Below, piece by piece: positions 42,785-56,500 of a stretch of DNA of 64,000 bases (positions are counted from its first letter, which is position 1; the number at the start of each line of letters is the position of its first letter). The DNA is taken from assembly GCA_039720395.1 (NCBI GenBank), contig CM077832.1, positions 26,523,763-26,587,762 of the forward strand. The letters run 5' to 3'. The notes below the pieces were generated by a model. It did not search any database, was not told the origin of the DNA, and saw only the letters and a program-made list of their open reading frames with translations. Origin of the DNA: Liquidambar formosana. Lineage: Eukaryota > Streptophyta > Magnoliopsida > Saxifragales > Altingiaceae. A program made the translations under genes and the position numbers.

Positions 42785-43670
42785 TAATTTTTGGTATTAC
42801 GAAATATGATATGAGAAAGTTATAACTTAAATAGAAAAATAATGTATTGTGTATAGTTATTCATTCAAAATAATGCGTAGTTATCTGTTTGAAGTAAATT
42901 TTTGCTTCTTATTTTGTGATATGAAAAAGTTTAGCACCCAATATAGAATGTGTTATTGTTTAATAATTTGTTTTTTTAATCATTGTTAATGGACTATACA
43001 TTGGGTTTGAAAAGGGGTTCGATTTGATGTGTCAACTAATGAAGTAATAAATTTTTAAGTATTTACCTGTCACGAGAAGAGAATGAAATCAGTTGAATGC
43101 TTGCGCTTCTTATGTATCTGGGGGAAGCACCCAAAACAAGGGGTGTCGTTTGGTATAGAATTGGGCGGTCGTTCTAGACGATAACGAAGGAACGAAACCT
43201 TCTCTTTTTATGGTTAGTACATTAAAGTAATTTTTGGTATTATGAAGGACGATATGAGAAAGTTATAATTTAAATAGAAAAAGAATGTATTATGTATAGT
43301 TATTTGTTCAAAATAATGCGTGGTTCTCTGTTTGAAGTAAATTTTTGCTTCTTATTTTGTGATATGAAAAATTTTAGCACCTAATATAGAACGTGTTATT
43401 GTTTAATAATTTGTCTTTTATCATTATTAATAGATTATACATTGGGTTTGAAAGGGAGTTCAATTTAATGTGTCAACTAATGAAGCAATGAATTTTTAAG
43501 TATTTACCTGTTACGAGAAGAGAACGAAATCAGTTGAATGCTTGCACTTCTCATGTATCTGGGAGAAGTACCCAAAACAAGGGATATCATTTGGTATAGA
43601 ATTGGGTGGTCGTTTTGGATGATAATGAAGGAATGTAACCTTCTCTTTTTATGGTTAGTATATTTAAGTA
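42785..43670. repeat. Tandem duplication, unit about 443 bp
   Basis: Copy 1 (42785-43227) and copy 2 (43228 to about 43670) both start TAATTTTTGGTATTA and share, in order, TTATTTTGTGATATGAAAAA, TGTTATTGTTTAATAATTTG and GGTATAGAATTGGG. By eye the copies agree at roughly nine in ten positions. No open frame spans them. Confidence 0.88.
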
Positions 43671-45040
43671 TTTGAATTATGAATCAAAAGATGTTTTGAG
43701 AAAGATTGAAGAATAAGTAGATATTCAATATGCGTTAGGAAAAAATTTAGTGAAAAAAAAAATTACTTTTTAGGAAATTGCTTATGTGTGTAGTAATTTT
43801 TGTTAGGAACTTTTTCTTTTATAGTTTCGTAAAGTCAAAGATGGGTTATGGATTATTTGTATGTGGTTATTGATTAGAAAACAATAAAATAAAGTTATAT
43901 ATTTGTTCTTTTTTATTTTGTTCAATCAGATAGCATTTAGTGTATTATATCAATATCAAATGCAACTTGGGAAAAATTTGAACAGATGCCAAGTGATAAG
44001 AAAATTCTAAATAAGTATAATAATAAATTAATAATAGGTAAGACATACATGTATGATAAATCAAGTTGTGTTGTTAGATCTATATTTTCTTTTAATAAAG
44101 AGATTTGTTATTGTTATGTTGCATTTTAACGAGTGTAGATGCTAATGATGTACTTAATGATGTAGAAAGGTTGGTTCGTTATTATTTCAATTCAAAGTGA
44201 TTTTTTTCCTAATAATTTGGAGTCAATTAGTAGAGAGGAAATTGTATAAGTTTTAAGAATAAAAAAATGATTGAAGTTCTATATACAAAGCGGACAAAAG
44301 AGAAAGCGTTAAGAAAAATAGTTATGTAGAAGTAAAAAATAAGCGACCTAGTAATAAAAACTAATTATTGTATAAATTTAAATAAAAAAAGAATTGATAA
44401 AAATAAATCATACATTATTGAATGTCAATTTTATATATATATATATATATGAATAAATAAAAAGTAAAAAGTTGAATGATTGAGGCTTGAACTGATTAAA
44501 GAATCAAGTGGTAAAAAAATATGCAAGTAGAATTTTGGAATTAGAGAAGTAGTCAATAACTATAAGAATCTCATAATGTATTGGTCATATGCAATGTATT
44601 ATGGCGACAATGGAACGGAAAAAAGAAAAAAGTTAAAAAAGTAGGTTAATTTGAAAGAGTTTCAAGTAAGCACCTGGCTAGATTTGACATATGAACATTG
44701 TCTAGATTATAAAAGAGTTGAAATTGTAGTGAGTGTGATTTGTTTACATGTTATTTACAAGATGTGATGGTTTTGAGGAAAAGTAGGAGTTACATGGTGA
44801 TAGTTATGTGCATGAAAGGTTGGAACAAAAAGTTGCCTGTAAATAAGCTTGAATTATTTTTTAACAAAGACTGTTACTAATTTGTATCACTATAGTGTGA
44901 GATTGCAAAAGTAGTGATAAGATAAGATTTAGTAATGGTTAGCTATGGACACAAAGAGTCTGTTCCTTAGTGGTGGCTAAGGGGGGTAAGACAGTCAGCA
45001 TATGTAAGTGCTTCATCTTCATTGTCTGAGCTCGTAATTG

Positions 45041-45073
<33 letters not shown>

Positions 45074-45300
45074 CATTTTCTGAGTTTGAATATGATGTAC
45101 TGCTATCTGGTGTCTTTGGTTAAGGTGCAATACTTTTCTCTTCAGTTTTTATTATCTTTGAGAGTGCAATCTACTGCTTAGATTTGGTCTTTGGTGAATT
45201 TGTTTAAGTGATTTTTGGTTCATTAATGATGTGCTCTTCTTCCCTTTGTTCACTTTCTTAAAGTAGGGTATTGTGGGAAGATTGTGTACCTGACAAAATC
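43671..45300. other. AT-rich Helitron DNA
   Basis: No gene recognised. Contains (TA)n at about 44432-44449 and a 33-nt poly(T) run at about 45041-45073. A Lys-rich minus-strand frame across the poly(T) is produced by the homopolymer and is not evidence of a protein. Confidence 0.4.
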
Positions 45301-45752
45301 ACTTGACCATCTTTTTCCTATTGCAAAATTGCTTTCCTTTTACTTTCTTTGGCTTCTAGCAGTGGGCTTTGTTGGGATAACTGAGGCTGATAGGTAAGAC
45401 GATATAGTTTAGCCTCTGGAAGGGAATTTTGTGAAGCAATTGTTTGGGAAATGGTGAATCTTTTGCTGATCGTTCCACTAATTGAGTTTTCAGATGCCTT
45501 GATTTGGAGTAGGTATTTTTGGCTTGCAGATTTTTCAAACAAAATGGCATTCAATTTTGTTGGATCCTGTAGCACAAAAAAATAAATCTTCAATTTAGTT
45601 CAGCGTATGATATATGGAAAGTGTTAGATTCATTTTACTATTTTGGTCTTCTTCTAAGGTATGTTGATGTTGGTTTAGGGTGTGTGCTTCTGGGTTTTGG
45701 GTGTTTTGAGCAATTCATTAATTTTTTGGTTTTTTTTTTCTTTAATAGTACA

Positions 45753-45783
45753 TACACACACACACACACCCGCACACACACAC
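45753..45783. repeat. (CA)n microsatellite
   Basis: A run of CA repeats with one CCCG interruption, in an inferred intron of the RPA-like gene. Confidence 0.9.
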
Positions 45784-47951
45784 AAGAAGAGGCTTGTATG
45801 ATGCGTGGCAATGAGAAAGAATAAAATACTACTGTGATAAAAATAAAAAAAAAAGTATACAGTAGATAGGTTGGTCCATTGGTGAGTGAAATAGTAGGTA
45901 GCTATATTATTGTTTGAGAGAAGAAGGCTAATGTTGAAAAAATTTAGAATGATAAATAACATTAAGGAAATGAAAGTTGAAAAATAGTTTAGAAACATTG
46001 GTCTTTGGATGAATGAAGTATGCAATTGACTTGCATATAGTCAATGGTGTGTAAAGTTTTATATTTTGTTTGTGTACATTTTGAGTGTGTGAGGAAATGA
46101 TTGTTGATATATTTATTGTAAGATGCTATAATGATATTTTTTTTGATAAGGATAAGCTGCTATAATGATATTAGAGATAAGAAGATGAATGTAGGTGTAA
46201 ATGAGTGAAATATTGTTACGGTTGGTGAGCTTGAGTTGCAGGTGAAATATGTTATAGTTTTTAAGCGATTTTTGCATATAATTGTTAGTTTTTGAGTGCT
46301 TTTATATAGTAAAGATGATTATAAGAGGCTAATAAGAATTATAATTAAACTATTTAACAATGTTTAATTGTTTACGGGTGATATTAGAATGTAAGGAAAA
46401 TATTAAATTAATAAGAATTATGAATCTGCATGAAAACAAATGCTGTGGTTGATGTCCGGTTTCTTACTAATGTTATATCTAGTATTTTTTAAATGGTGTT
46501 TTACCTCTTTCTTGTATTGATACAAGTCTGTTGCTTTCATTTGTAAGGTAGATTCAGCCACTTCTCCACAGACGATAGCTGTGATAGTTGTTCTTGAATC
46601 AAATACTTGAACCTTTACAACACACTTGTGTTTGAAATTGATTTAATTAGTATACCTAGTATTATTAATAAATAAAAGATAAGTGAGATAAGTAGAGATG
46701 TAATATGAATTTGTTGAAGATAAAGAATTGGTGCATTTAGAGATTATTGTAATGAAATAGTGAAGCTGTTGAAGTGATTGTTACCTTGGGACAATAGGTG
46801 CTGAGATGACTTACAGCCTGTGCATGTGAATATTTGGTCAACCATTGCATTTGTTTTTTTTACCACAGCGGTGGCATGAAATGTAGAAAAATGCTTGAGA
46901 AAAGTCATGAACTTCAATGTTTCCATTTGTCCAAGAAGTTGTCTGTGAATAAATAAATTTCTTTGTAAATATATGAAGGAAACAAGGAGTGAACTGTTTT
47001 GGTTGTTAAGAAAGTGAAGGAAGAGGATGTTTGTAGACAATTTATAGGTAAGTTGGTTTCTTATATTTGGTGGCATGAGTGAAACTTTTTGAAGTTCTTT
47101 TACAGCTACTGGAGAAGTTGGTTTTCCAGTATTTCTTGTTAAGAAGTAATTGGTGGTATTGAATTGGTTGCTATATTCTTGCTTTTTTGATTGTACCTAT
47201 TTGATAAAAAAAAAGTTAGTTGAAGTATGAGTAGAGATTTGTATGGTTGCTTGAGTTAGTTGTGTGATACCAGGACTTCAAGTCAGCAGTGTTGGGGATT
47301 AGACAAGACAACAATACAGAGTTTGGGGCTTTTGTTGATAGTGATTGACCTTTATTCAATTGTATGATGAAATTAATGTTAGGCTGTTTGCAAATATATC
47401 TAAGGGTTGGAATGAAATGTTAAATGCTAAATTTGAATTTTATCATTGTATTTGACAACATAAACTCTTAGCACTGCAATAATAGGTTTCTTATGGAGCT
47501 TCTCATAGATCATTAGGCTATCGCACTCCGCCAAGTGATCTTAGAAAGTGATGAGAGTGGGTATCATTCTTTGATGATAGAACAAGATATAAATATTTAT
47601 GATTTGTAGAAAAAGGAGAATGTAGTTAATGTTGTTTTTGCAAATATAAAAGTTGAGAACTTGTAAATGAGGTAATGACAATGAACTAATGTGGAAAGAA
47701 GTACTTACTCGCGATTGATGATGATAGCTTCTTGCACAGTAGATTGCGTACTAGCTCTTTGGCGAGGCGGTCTCATGTCTAGGAGAATGCCTATGAGATC
47801 TGCATAATTTTTTGTTAGGATATAAATTTAGAGTATTTTGATGGATTTATTAGTTGAGTGTAGAGAGGTTCTATTTCTTACTAATTGCTGTACCTTTGCT
47901 AAGGTACTTGGAGAAGTTTGAAAATGGTGTGAACTCACATGCAGTAGCGAT

Positions 47952-48120
47952 AGTGTTCTCATCCATAGGACATTTTTCTATGACTGTGGAGGTACTGATT
48001 CTCCAATCATTTGGATGGCCCAAGTATTGGTACTGTGTGTTCTCATCCATAGGACATTTTTCTATGACTGTGGGGGCACTGATTCTCTAATCATATGGAT
48101 GGCCCAAGTATTGGTACTGT
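47952..48120. repeat. 84-bp in-frame tandem duplication inside the RPA-like exon
   Basis: TCATCCATAGGACATTTTTC recurs exactly 84 bp apart (around 47960 and 48044), as does GGATGGCCCAAGTATTGG. On the minus strand this doubles 28 codons of an OB-fold segment without shifting frame. One copy has TGG changed to TAG. Confidence 0.9.
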
Positions 48121-48460
48121 GGGGGTATTGCTTTGATGATGGCGTTCAAGATGTAGTATTCTTTATTTTCTTTAAGCTTATTGTCTAGTCGATCAATGTC
48201 ATCACCCCAAATGCTTGCTTGAGTTTGGGATCCCTGTTTCCAAAAAAGAAAATTGAGAATATTATGGAAGGGTTTTTTGTTGTTGTTTGTAAAAAGTAAT
48301 TGAATGTTGTACTTAGTGGTCTTGGTTGAGACCTTGGAATCTGTGAGAATTAGTGATTGTAATTTTGTAGGATTCTGTTTAAAGCTTTTGATGTTGTGTT
48401 TTTTCTCAACTTTAACCCTGTACTTTCCAGCCACGCAAAGTGTTAGGGTTAATATCTTTA

Positions 48461-49245
48461 ATGTACAGCTCTTATTAATTCATTCTTAAATCCTTAGTCC
48501 TTGTATTTATAAGGAAGATCAAGATGTGGACAATTAGAGTTGAGAAAGGCATTGAAAAAGATAACATAGAAAATAATAAATAGAAATTGTTAGACAATTA
48601 TTGAGTTATTGAGCTAAGCTAAAAAAATTTGGAAAGTTTATGTTTGAGTATTTGTTTGAGTATATAAGGTTAATAATTGATGGTATGTTGATTGTAGAGC
48701 TAATAACAATTGAATATGTTGAGAATGTGAAATAAAAACAATAGATGGAATATTCTATTTGCAAAAGATATAATGCTATATTTATTGTGAGATAGTATTT
48801 GTTGTTAAAATGATTATGGCACGTTTGGAACATGCAAGGATAACCAAAAAAAAAAAAAAAAAAGAAATTGTTTTTAAGAAAATTGTGGAAGATATTTTAT
48901 TATAAGTGTATAGATTGAAAAAAGTTCACGAAGTACATGTTGTTTGTTTGTATATTGAGGGTGTTGTAACTTTAAATTATGTTATGCAAAAGAGGTTAGT
49001 GTTAGTACAATGATTTGCTTTCAAAGTAGTATATAAAATTGTTAATGGAGTAAAATTGATTGGGATAGGTATATTCCTAGGTTCCTTAAAGCTTGCTTTG
49101 TATCTTCTTTACAGTTTTGTAAAAGAGAAAGCGTCTGGAAAGTGAGTTATTTGAGTGACAAAGGTTATTTATGAAGTTTATTTGGTAGAATTATGATTTT
49201 TGCAATAAGTAGTTTTTGTTTGTTGCATTGAACAATTGTAATTTA
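48461..49245. other. AT-rich Helitron DNA left of the copia insertion
   Basis: No open frame or repeat family was recognised. Contains a poly(A) run at about 48846-48863. The Helitron is interrupted at 49245 by the copia left LTR. Confidence 0.4.
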
Positions 49246-52200
49246 TGTTAGGATTATGCCCTAGAGCCAATCATAGAGATGATTGTTTAGGAAATTAGGA
49301 ACAATCAATTGATTTCATTTATATATGCCACTTTTATTATTGATTTAATAAAAGGGCTTATTCTATTATGTTTATATGCATCATTTATATTTACATAATA
49401 TGTCCATGGAGTTAGAGTTGAGAATATGAAATTACAAAGGGTTGTAATTTTGAGATTGTAAGTATATCTCTGTACTAAACTCCTAAATCATTCCTAGTTG
49501 AAGGTTCACTATGATGGACAGTAATGAACCATAGGACTAGCACTTGTTAGGTTTACTCTATAGGAGGATAGCTAGTCTCAAGCTATTTGTATGGAGACAC
49601 TACAACCAACAAGTGGGTGCCTATTATAAGAATAGGTACACTGAATGTGACCAAAGATATGAGATAAACTGAATGGAGTTTTAACCTGCCTGTCAATCAG
49701 TTTCTCATTGTTATAGTGGTACAAGTAATCCTTAGACCTGAGACACCATGGTTGTCTTATGCATGTAGCTTTAGAAGTTTGATAACACTAAGTACAGATC
49801 CTATTCAGGAGTCTGTAAGGGTGTTCATTGGCCCTACTGCTATGTGTGTGAAGGCATGTGAGTGATCAACAAGGAATCCATCACTCTCAGGAAAAAAGGA
49901 GTGAATGTCTCATATAGCATTCATTGAATATAACTCATTAAACCCATGGGCCCATGGTAGAATGAATATGGAAAGGAGTTTCCATAAGTTCATCATTGAG
50001 TTGATATTAATGAATGAGTATACAGTAATTGAACTAGGGACTTGACAGACTTCCATGTCCTATTAGTTCAATTGAAGACATTGTGTTGATGAAAGGATGG
50101 AATTGTAACCTATAAACTATAACAGAAGGGTTCTTTGTAAATGACTATTCACCTCATTAAGGACCACACCATGAGCCATATGCTAGTGTGAACCCCAGAA
50201 AATGGCCCACAAGGGTTTAGCAAAATAGGTGAAAGACAACAAACGAAAAGGAGTCGCCACCTCAATTTTTAAAGAAAAGAGGAAAACCGTAAAAATGTTT
50301 TATTTTCAAGACCACATGACTCCATTTTGAAAGGAAAGGCTAAGTCTTTAAAACCAGAAAATGGATTCGGGGGCTAAGTTACGATGTGGGAAGGTTCTGG
50401 GCAAAGCCCATAGGCACCCACATCGCCCGAGTTGGTCTCTTAATTTGATTGGACTAATTTAATAACTTAATCACATGCAAAATAGTATCAATCAATAAAA
50501 TACAGCATGCATAACATATATCCCATCCATACATTTCATCCATGCATAATCAAACAAAGAAAATAAAATAAAACAGAAAAAAGAAAAGAGAAGAAAAACC
50601 TAGGATACTTGGATCCTAGAATGGACTTGAGCCTCAAAACGAGCGCCTACGTACCATGCAGCGAAATACACGGATCAAAGTCCACGTAGTTCGAAAAGAA
50701 TAGGGCTAAACCCTAATAGAGACTTATGGTAAACCTTAGGTTTCCTTCCGTAGCAATTTTCGAAGATAAATGATTCTCAATAAGATTTCAATGAAAGATA
50801 TAAACTTTTGAAAAGGGGTGGAAAGAAACCCTAGAATTTACCATATCCCTCTATTAGAAAATAATCCTAGGAGGGAGAAGAGAGAAGAAAGGTTACGAAA
50901 AGTGAATTAGGGCACTTCATACCCTACTTACCTTATGCAATTTTCTCCAAGCGATAGCAAGCTCAAGCTATAGCGACCTTATTTGCAATAAGGCAACTAT
51001 TGTACCTGTTTGCACCCTTACACGTGCTCAAAGCATATCAAAAAGGATAACATAACAATCTGGACAGAATAGTATTAAGGCTCAAAGTCATCCACTAATC
51101 ATGTTATCAACAAAAACAGTGAATAAATAGAGACCTTAATGCAACCCTAATCTCATGTCATGCATAAAAACCTAAAGATCCACTACATGCATGCAAAAAC
51201 TATCATAGTTATTCTATATATATCATATACATAATAACCATGAAGAAAAACAGAAAAGAAAACCTATTCTATCATGCTATAGGAAACTCGTGTGAATTTA
51301 GGCTTATCGAAACCCTAATTTCACAACTATGCATTAAAACATATGAAATGACTCTAACACATGCTCAAATCATCATGAATATCATTCATATCATATGTAT
51401 TAACTAACAGGAGCATCAACTCATGCCAACAATCACAGCGAATAGACTATATGAACTATGCATGATTTAAGAAGACAAAAAGAGTAACACTTTCAAATCC
51501 TTAGTAAACTAAAGATTATCAAGCACATAGAACCATGAATCATCTTAAAATCATTCATATCATATCACAAAAGCATGGAATTAACCTAACATGTGGAGTT
51601 ACAACATGCACTAGAACTATCATAGAAGAAGAAGGAGAAGGAGAAGGAGAAGACCTATATTCAGTATTCAAAAAGAGTGCTTACCTCTTGTAGAACCTCC
51701 CTTGCCTCAAAGTCCTTGTTCTCTTGCTTGCTTTAGGGTTGAAAAGCCTTCTCTTGATGTCCTTCTAGCTCTCCAAACTCGTAGCTCCCTCTCTCTCTAA
51801 GTGCAAAGTGCACTTGTGGCCCCCCTATGTGTTGAATATCATGTTCTTTATATAGGGGACTGACCTAGTAAACCAATGGCTAAGATTAATTCATTAAATA
51901 ATGATCATAGGGCTATTAGAGACTCTCTTGGTGCTCAAACAACTCAAAGTTACTCACTTTTAGAAGGAAACATCTCGCAAAGGCGGAGGAAACCGTTACA
52001 GGAGGAAGGAAGAGGTAGAATCCCACTTAAAGACGGATTCCCTCAGGTGACCGTCTGGGCTTGGACGGCTGACCGTTTGGGCTTGGACGGCTGACCGTCT
52101 GGCCCAGATGGTCACTCGAGGGCTCCTATCAGCATTCCTCGGTTAGATTCCTTCAGCCTTCTAGAAGTCTTTCGGGGGTCAAATTAAGTCCGATTTTGAC

Positions 52201-53585
52201 GAAATAAAAGCCAAAACTGACCTGTAGTTTGATGAAGGAACACATTTTTAGACATTTTAGGACAAAAATCCTTAACCATGGGTGCATGGTTAGGTTTTAC
52301 AAAGGTGGCTAACCGCTATGCACCACCTGTCGCAAAGTTAGGGTTTGCACACAAGGTTGAGCTAAATGCTTTCCAAATCAAAAATCAACATTTCAAAACA
52401 TGTTTATGATGTAAATAAAGCGCGATTGAAGTTAAATGGGAATAAATTGAGTGGGTCACATGAGTCAATTTAAGCGAACCAAGAAAGGGTCTTTTAGCCA
52501 ACCTGAACCGTTATGAGCCGAATTGATCTTAAACCCTTAGTTCATCAAATCGAACCTATATATAGACTCTATATAACCATATGAACTCAAGGGAATGACT
52601 CGGGATTCATTCAAAGTCAAATGGAAAATATACGGCTTAAAAGACGATTATGCCCTTAAAGTCGTAAAAGTTCTTATTGACTATCGAAATGAACTCCAAA
52701 TCACTTCAAAATTCATACACATGATAGTCAATGCCATAGAAACTTAATGCAAAAGACTAGACTCAAAAAGAACTCAAAATCCTACATAAAATGATGTACC
52801 CTAGTTAAGGTGACAAAAATGGGGTGTGACAGCTAGGTGTTACTCATGGTTAGTAGAAGCCCTAATTAATATAAATGAGTTATAATCAATTAGGGAATTG
52901 GAAGGAGTTCCAATTAGACCCTTAATGGAAAGAGTTCCATTGTGCATACCTCGTGCTATCCCTACTACTTGATGATGTGAACCCAATGGGTCACACACTA
53001 ATCATGCTAAGAGAGCTTGAGAGTCTATGAGAGAAAGGGTATAAGTGAATAAAAGAATTGTTCTTAAGGGGCAAGTTTGTATTTGATATAAACTAGAGCG
53101 CTTATTGTGTAATTAAGGAGTAATTACATAAAACCAATTAGGGTTAGAAGTCCCCTATGGCCGGCCCTATGTAGAGGCTATATATAGCCTCATGTCATGT
53201 GATGACATGATCACATTAACACTCCAACAAGTGCTGGCCGAAATTCATAGGAGGCTCTCTCTCTCTCCCTCTTCTCCACCTCTAGCAACAACAAAGAAGA
53301 AGAAGGAAAGGACTTCAAGCTCTAGCTAGGTGTGGATACCGTTGGAGGCAACACACTTGGGTTGCTCATTCACTGCTATCCGGAGACAAAGCTTGGAGCA
53401 AAAAGGAGAAGACAAAGCTTGGAGCATAAAGGAGAAGACATTAATCAACTGTAAGTAATCCCAACTTTCTTAGTAGTTAGGGTTTATGTTTTTGTATTAT
53501 GCATAATCGGATTCATGGGTTTGGGAATCGTAGGAAAATTTTAATTCCGCCTTTGTAGTTTTCCTCCCTAGTTAGATTCCTAACA
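49246..53585 (+). repeat. Left LTR of the copia element, split by a solo LTR
   Basis: Starts TGTTAGGATTATGCCC and ends GATTCCTAACA. Removing the 2,645-bp insert and one 5-bp duplication leaves 1,690 bp, against 1,694 bp for the right LTR. Only scattered differences are seen by eye. A TATA-like CTATATATAG lies near 53189, a plausible LTR promoter. Confidence 0.93.
50187..52831 (-). mobile_element. Solo LTR of another retrotransposon, nested in the copia left LTR
   Basis: The insert is flanked by GCTAG on both sides (50182-50186 and 52832-52836), which occurs once at the same place in the right LTR. On the minus strand it begins TGTCACACCCCATTTTTGTC and ends GGGGTTCACA. TG...CA ends with TGTCACACCCC are typical of some Ty3/gypsy LTRs. 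No PBS, PPT or coding region is present. Near 52035-52105 the unit GGCTGACCGT(C/T)TGGGCTTGGAC is repeated in tandem. Confidence 0.88.
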
Positions 53586-56500
53586 GTGGTATCAGAGCCA
53601 TGATTATGCCTAATACAAACTACATATGGGTTGGAATTTATGGTAAATTGATTGGTTAATAAATCTGGAATTTATGTTCATGCATTAGAATGGTTTCCCT
53701 CTCATGGAAAAACCTAGGGTTATTGAACCCTAGGTTAATTCTCCTGCTACTCCTCTTCTAAAATAAGTTTTAGAGCTGCTGGTTATTCAAGAGTTGAATA
53801 GGGATTGAGTTTGGAGAAGAAGAAGAACAGTTTTCATGGTAGCCATGAAAAACCGTCATCTTGTTTTGCATGCCGAAATCAGAGTTCTTCTCCAAAAGTT
53901 TTGAGCCATATATGGTTAGAAATCTCTTCGAATCAGCTTTACAACCCAATAAACGGTTCATCGATCCAATTTTTGTAGTGAAAGGTATGAATTTTTTACT
54001 ACAGGCTGTCAGGGAAGACGGTTTTGCTCAGGGAATGATGTAACAGCCACAATTGTGAGTTTTTGATGGAGATCAAAAGCATGGCAATGGTTGCCACCAC
54101 TTGGGTTATGTTCTAGACATGGTAGGAAAGGGTTCCCAAGCATTCAGATGCATCATAATTGGATTATGATTCTAGAACAGAAGGAAGAAGGAGAAGACCA
54201 CCATGTTTGAATCTGGGTTTTAGAACCCTAGGGTTTTTGCTACTGTTATGATCAGATAATTTTGTAAAATTGATGAATAATCATTATAGGATGATGATAG
54301 ATGATGTATAGATCATATTCTTTAATAATCAAAGGAGTCTTGATGCATAAAGAATCAAAAAGTTTGATTTCTTGGAAGAACACAGCAGGCTGTTTTTCTG
54401 CAGAAAGTCATCAATGGAGTTTTGTTCATATCTTGAGCTAGGGAACTCCAAATTGCATGAAACCAATTTTATTAGTTTCCTAAGACATGTAGGATACTAG
54501 GAAAAATAATTTGGTAGCCTGAATTAATCATCTTGCTGGGTTTTAAATCAATTTGTGACCAGGGACAGTATGCTGTCAAATTCTGGACAGCCTACTGTTC
54601 TTGAATTGTTTAGAACAATTGGGGATGATTTGATCATCCAAACCACTTCAATTAGCTTAGTAATTCATGTAGGGACATGATACAAAAGCTAGGTTTTGAT
54701 GGTGGAGTCGAATTGATTAAGTTTTAGAAACTTTTGTGACCTTGGAGGTCCTCCAATGGTGGTGCCAGCACTGGGTTCTTGAAACCCTAATGTTCTTTGG
54801 AGAAGACAGCCCTCTTGGCCACTCCACATGTGTCCATGGGCTTGGCCCACACCTTGGCTTGAGTCCCCCTTTGCTGGCCATGGCCTCCCATGGCCTGGCC
54901 AAGCCATGGCAGCCTTGCCTTGCCATGGCAGCCACTATAGGTGGTGGCAGCCTTAGGGTTTCTTAGGAAACCCTAATTCCCATTAATGATTTAACCCTAA
55001 TTCATTAATTGCATTAATTGAAACCCTAATTAGGCTATTAATTACCATGATTAAAGTGTTTAATGATTGGTCATTAATGACCAATCATGGTTATTAATCA
55101 TTAGGGTATTATTAATTGCATTTATGATGTCTAGGGTTTAGGGTTTAGGAAACCCTAATTCATATTAATTAAACCCTATTTCTATTAATGCATTAATTAA
55201 TAACTAAACCTAGGAATTAATGTGTCTAACATAGGGTTAAATGATTGGTCATTAATGACCGATCATGATCATTAATGGTTTAGTAATTAATCATTGGCAT
55301 TTAATAGGTTTAAGGTTTAGGGTTTTAGAAACCCTAATTAGTGCATATTAATTAGGTATAATTAATATCCTAGGTGGCATTAATTAAACCCTAATCCTAA
55401 TCATTAATACTGTATAAACCTAGGGTTTAAATGATTGGTCATTAATTGACCAATCATAAGGCATTTAATGCATTAGGGTTACACTTAGGGTTTAGAGTTA
55501 ATGCATTTAGGGTTTAGGGTTTTAGGAAACCCTAATGCACTAATTAATTAATAAAATGATTTTATTTAATTCCGAAATTGATTATTTAATTAATGGTGAT
55601 TAATTTTATAATGTTTTAAATGGTTTAAAACACAATTTAGGATTAAATTAAAATTTGGAATTTTTAATTAAATGAAATTGATTTGTTTAATTAAAGAGAC
55701 CCTAATATTTGATATTAGAGTTTAATTAGGGGACTTTAAATGTTTCAATTGATTTGATTAATTGAAATTAAATGTCTTAAATGTTAAGACTTAATTAATT
55801 CAGGAACTTATGCATCTCCTAATAAGATTAGGACACATTAATGAGATTAATGAAAACCAATCAATAGAGTTACCATGAATGCCCATATGTTTATTGCTTA
55901 CAGTTATTTCCTTTATTATGCAATATTATTGTATGGTTATGGATGGATGATGATTATGGACTATACCCCTTAAACCAATTGTGATTGGCCGTCTTATGAA
56001 TGGGTTGTATTATTTTCAAGAGTTGTAATTTAATTATGGTGATGTATTATTTATTCGGGCTTGCATGCCACCTTCTTCTCTCTTTCTATCATTCTCTTAT
56101 GTACCCCACATTCCCCTTATGTATCCCTTTCTTTAAATTATGTAAATGTTATGTAATCGAGAGCGCACTAAGGAGCATGGTGGACCTAAAGGAGCATGGT
56201 GGAGCCCAACAAGCCTATGATGGAGACCATCAAGCTAATGAAGGAGATTGAAGGACTTGAAAGCTTGGAGAAGATTTTCAAGAGAGCATGCTATGTTTTG
56301 AATGAATGTTTTACGATCACCTACACCCACCTTAGACCTTGGATTCAATTCATTGGCTTGGATTGAATCTTTTTAAAGTCCATAATCATCATAGTGGGAG
56401 CTTTTAATGAGATTAATAGAGATAGCTCCAAATCCAAAGATCGTTATATGTCACCTTATAGGGACTAATATCGATAAGTGGATTACATATATATAATGTT

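Larger units (their letters stand above)
45310..48460 (-). pseudogene. Helitron-encoded RPA70-like single-strand-binding protein, decayed
   Basis: Minus-strand exons carry replication-protein-A large-subunit text. Exon 1 ends at 48333 (NPTKLQSLILTDSK). Exon 2 is 48233-47894 (GSQTQASIWGDDIDRLDNKL at its start). Exon 3 is 47799-47709 (DLIGILLDMRPPRQRAS). Further pieces read PNTADLKSWYHTT near 47270, a zinc-finger-like FTCTGCKSSQHLLSQ near 46790-46835, and DSRTTITAIVCGEVAESTL near 46540-46600. A last exon-like stretch lies at 45593-45310. RPA-like proteins are standard cargo of plant Helitrons. Exon 2 holds an in-frame 84-bp duplication with one TGG-to-TAG stop. No clear start codon was found. 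Outer limits are approximate. Confidence 0.75.

Noticed and set aside
44939..45130. Lys-rich minus-strand frame
   Set aside because: The Lys run is a translated poly(T) tract of the plus strand; there is no other protein-like signal.
54689..54966. Overlapping GC-rich frames rich in Trp, His and Pro in the copia leader
   Set aside because: CCATGG-rich repeated text gives open frames on both strands; no domain, and it lies in an untranslated leader.
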